In this document: in pieces, positions 5,464 to 5,481 of the stretch
Position numbering within the stretch: the first letter of the stretch is position 1
Layout of the letters: every line of letters begins with the position of its first letter
From: Acidobacteriota bacterium
Lineage (GTDB): Bacteria > Acidobacteriota > UBA890 > WLXD01
Length of the DNA: 5,481 bases
Direction of reading: 5' to 3'
Assembly (NCBI GenBank): GCA_022571615.1
Contig: JACZXM010000242.1
Coordinates: 1-5,481, forward strand
Notes under the pieces: model-generated
The model's input: only the letters and a program-made list of their open reading frames with translations
What the model was told of the DNA's origin: nothing
Databases searched by the model: none
Made by a program: the position numbers and the translations under genes

Positions 5464-5481
5464 CCTACCCGGCCACGCGAC

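Noticed and set aside
5464..5481. End of a convergent minus-strand gene finishing with TAG at 5468-5466
   Set aside because: Only about four codons are visible before the window ends, too little to support a gene.

Overview
The window looks like chromosomal DNA from a GC-rich Gram-negative bacterium. A TonB-type energy transducer implies an outer membrane. The FolE, PlsC-type acyltransferase, YcbZ/LonC-like protease and small 2[4Fe-4S] ferredoxin are housekeeping types. A myxobacterial, other deltaproteobacterial or acidobacterial-like host would fit, but this is an impression from gene style and not a demonstrated assignment. I see no tRNA, rRNA, CRISPR array, transposase or phage gene.

Layout. 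Five genes lie on the minus strand and read from right to left: a TonB-family protein (4965 to 4180), a 1-acylglycerol-3-phosphate acyltransferase (4003 to 3287), GTP cyclohydrolase I folE (3167 to 2517), a 56-residue single-span membrane protein (2524 to 2354), and a large Lon-like ATP-dependent protease (2321 to 51). folE overlaps the small membrane gene by 8 nt and the protease starts 32 nt further on, so these three look like one translation-coupled unit. A 2[4Fe-4S] ferredoxin (5148 to 5423) is transcribed divergently from the TonB-family gene. The intervening DNA (4966-5147) carries a near-consensus minus-strand promoter, a weaker plus-strand promoter and three palindromes.

The most unusual structure is a 178-nt nested quasi-palindrome (4006-4183). 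It fills the whole space between the TonB-family gene and the acyltransferase gene, contains the stop codon of the former and ends 2 nt before the apparent TTG start of the latter. CTAG stands at both ends. Its terminal motif TAG(C/G)AG(G/C)CC(A/G)TG recurs just after the ferredoxin, where a perfect 13-bp hairpin also begins at a stop codon, and once more at 5451-5463. This suggests a family of palindromic repeats or non-autonomous mobile elements, or a recurrent terminator-like element, that settles at stop codons.

Functionally the genes do not form a single pathway: envelope energy transduction, phospholipid synthesis, folate/pterin synthesis, protein quality control and electron transfer are side by side. 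The parts worth following are the palindrome family, the micro-protein coupled to folE and the protease, and the charge-changing substitution in the FolE triphosphate pocket.
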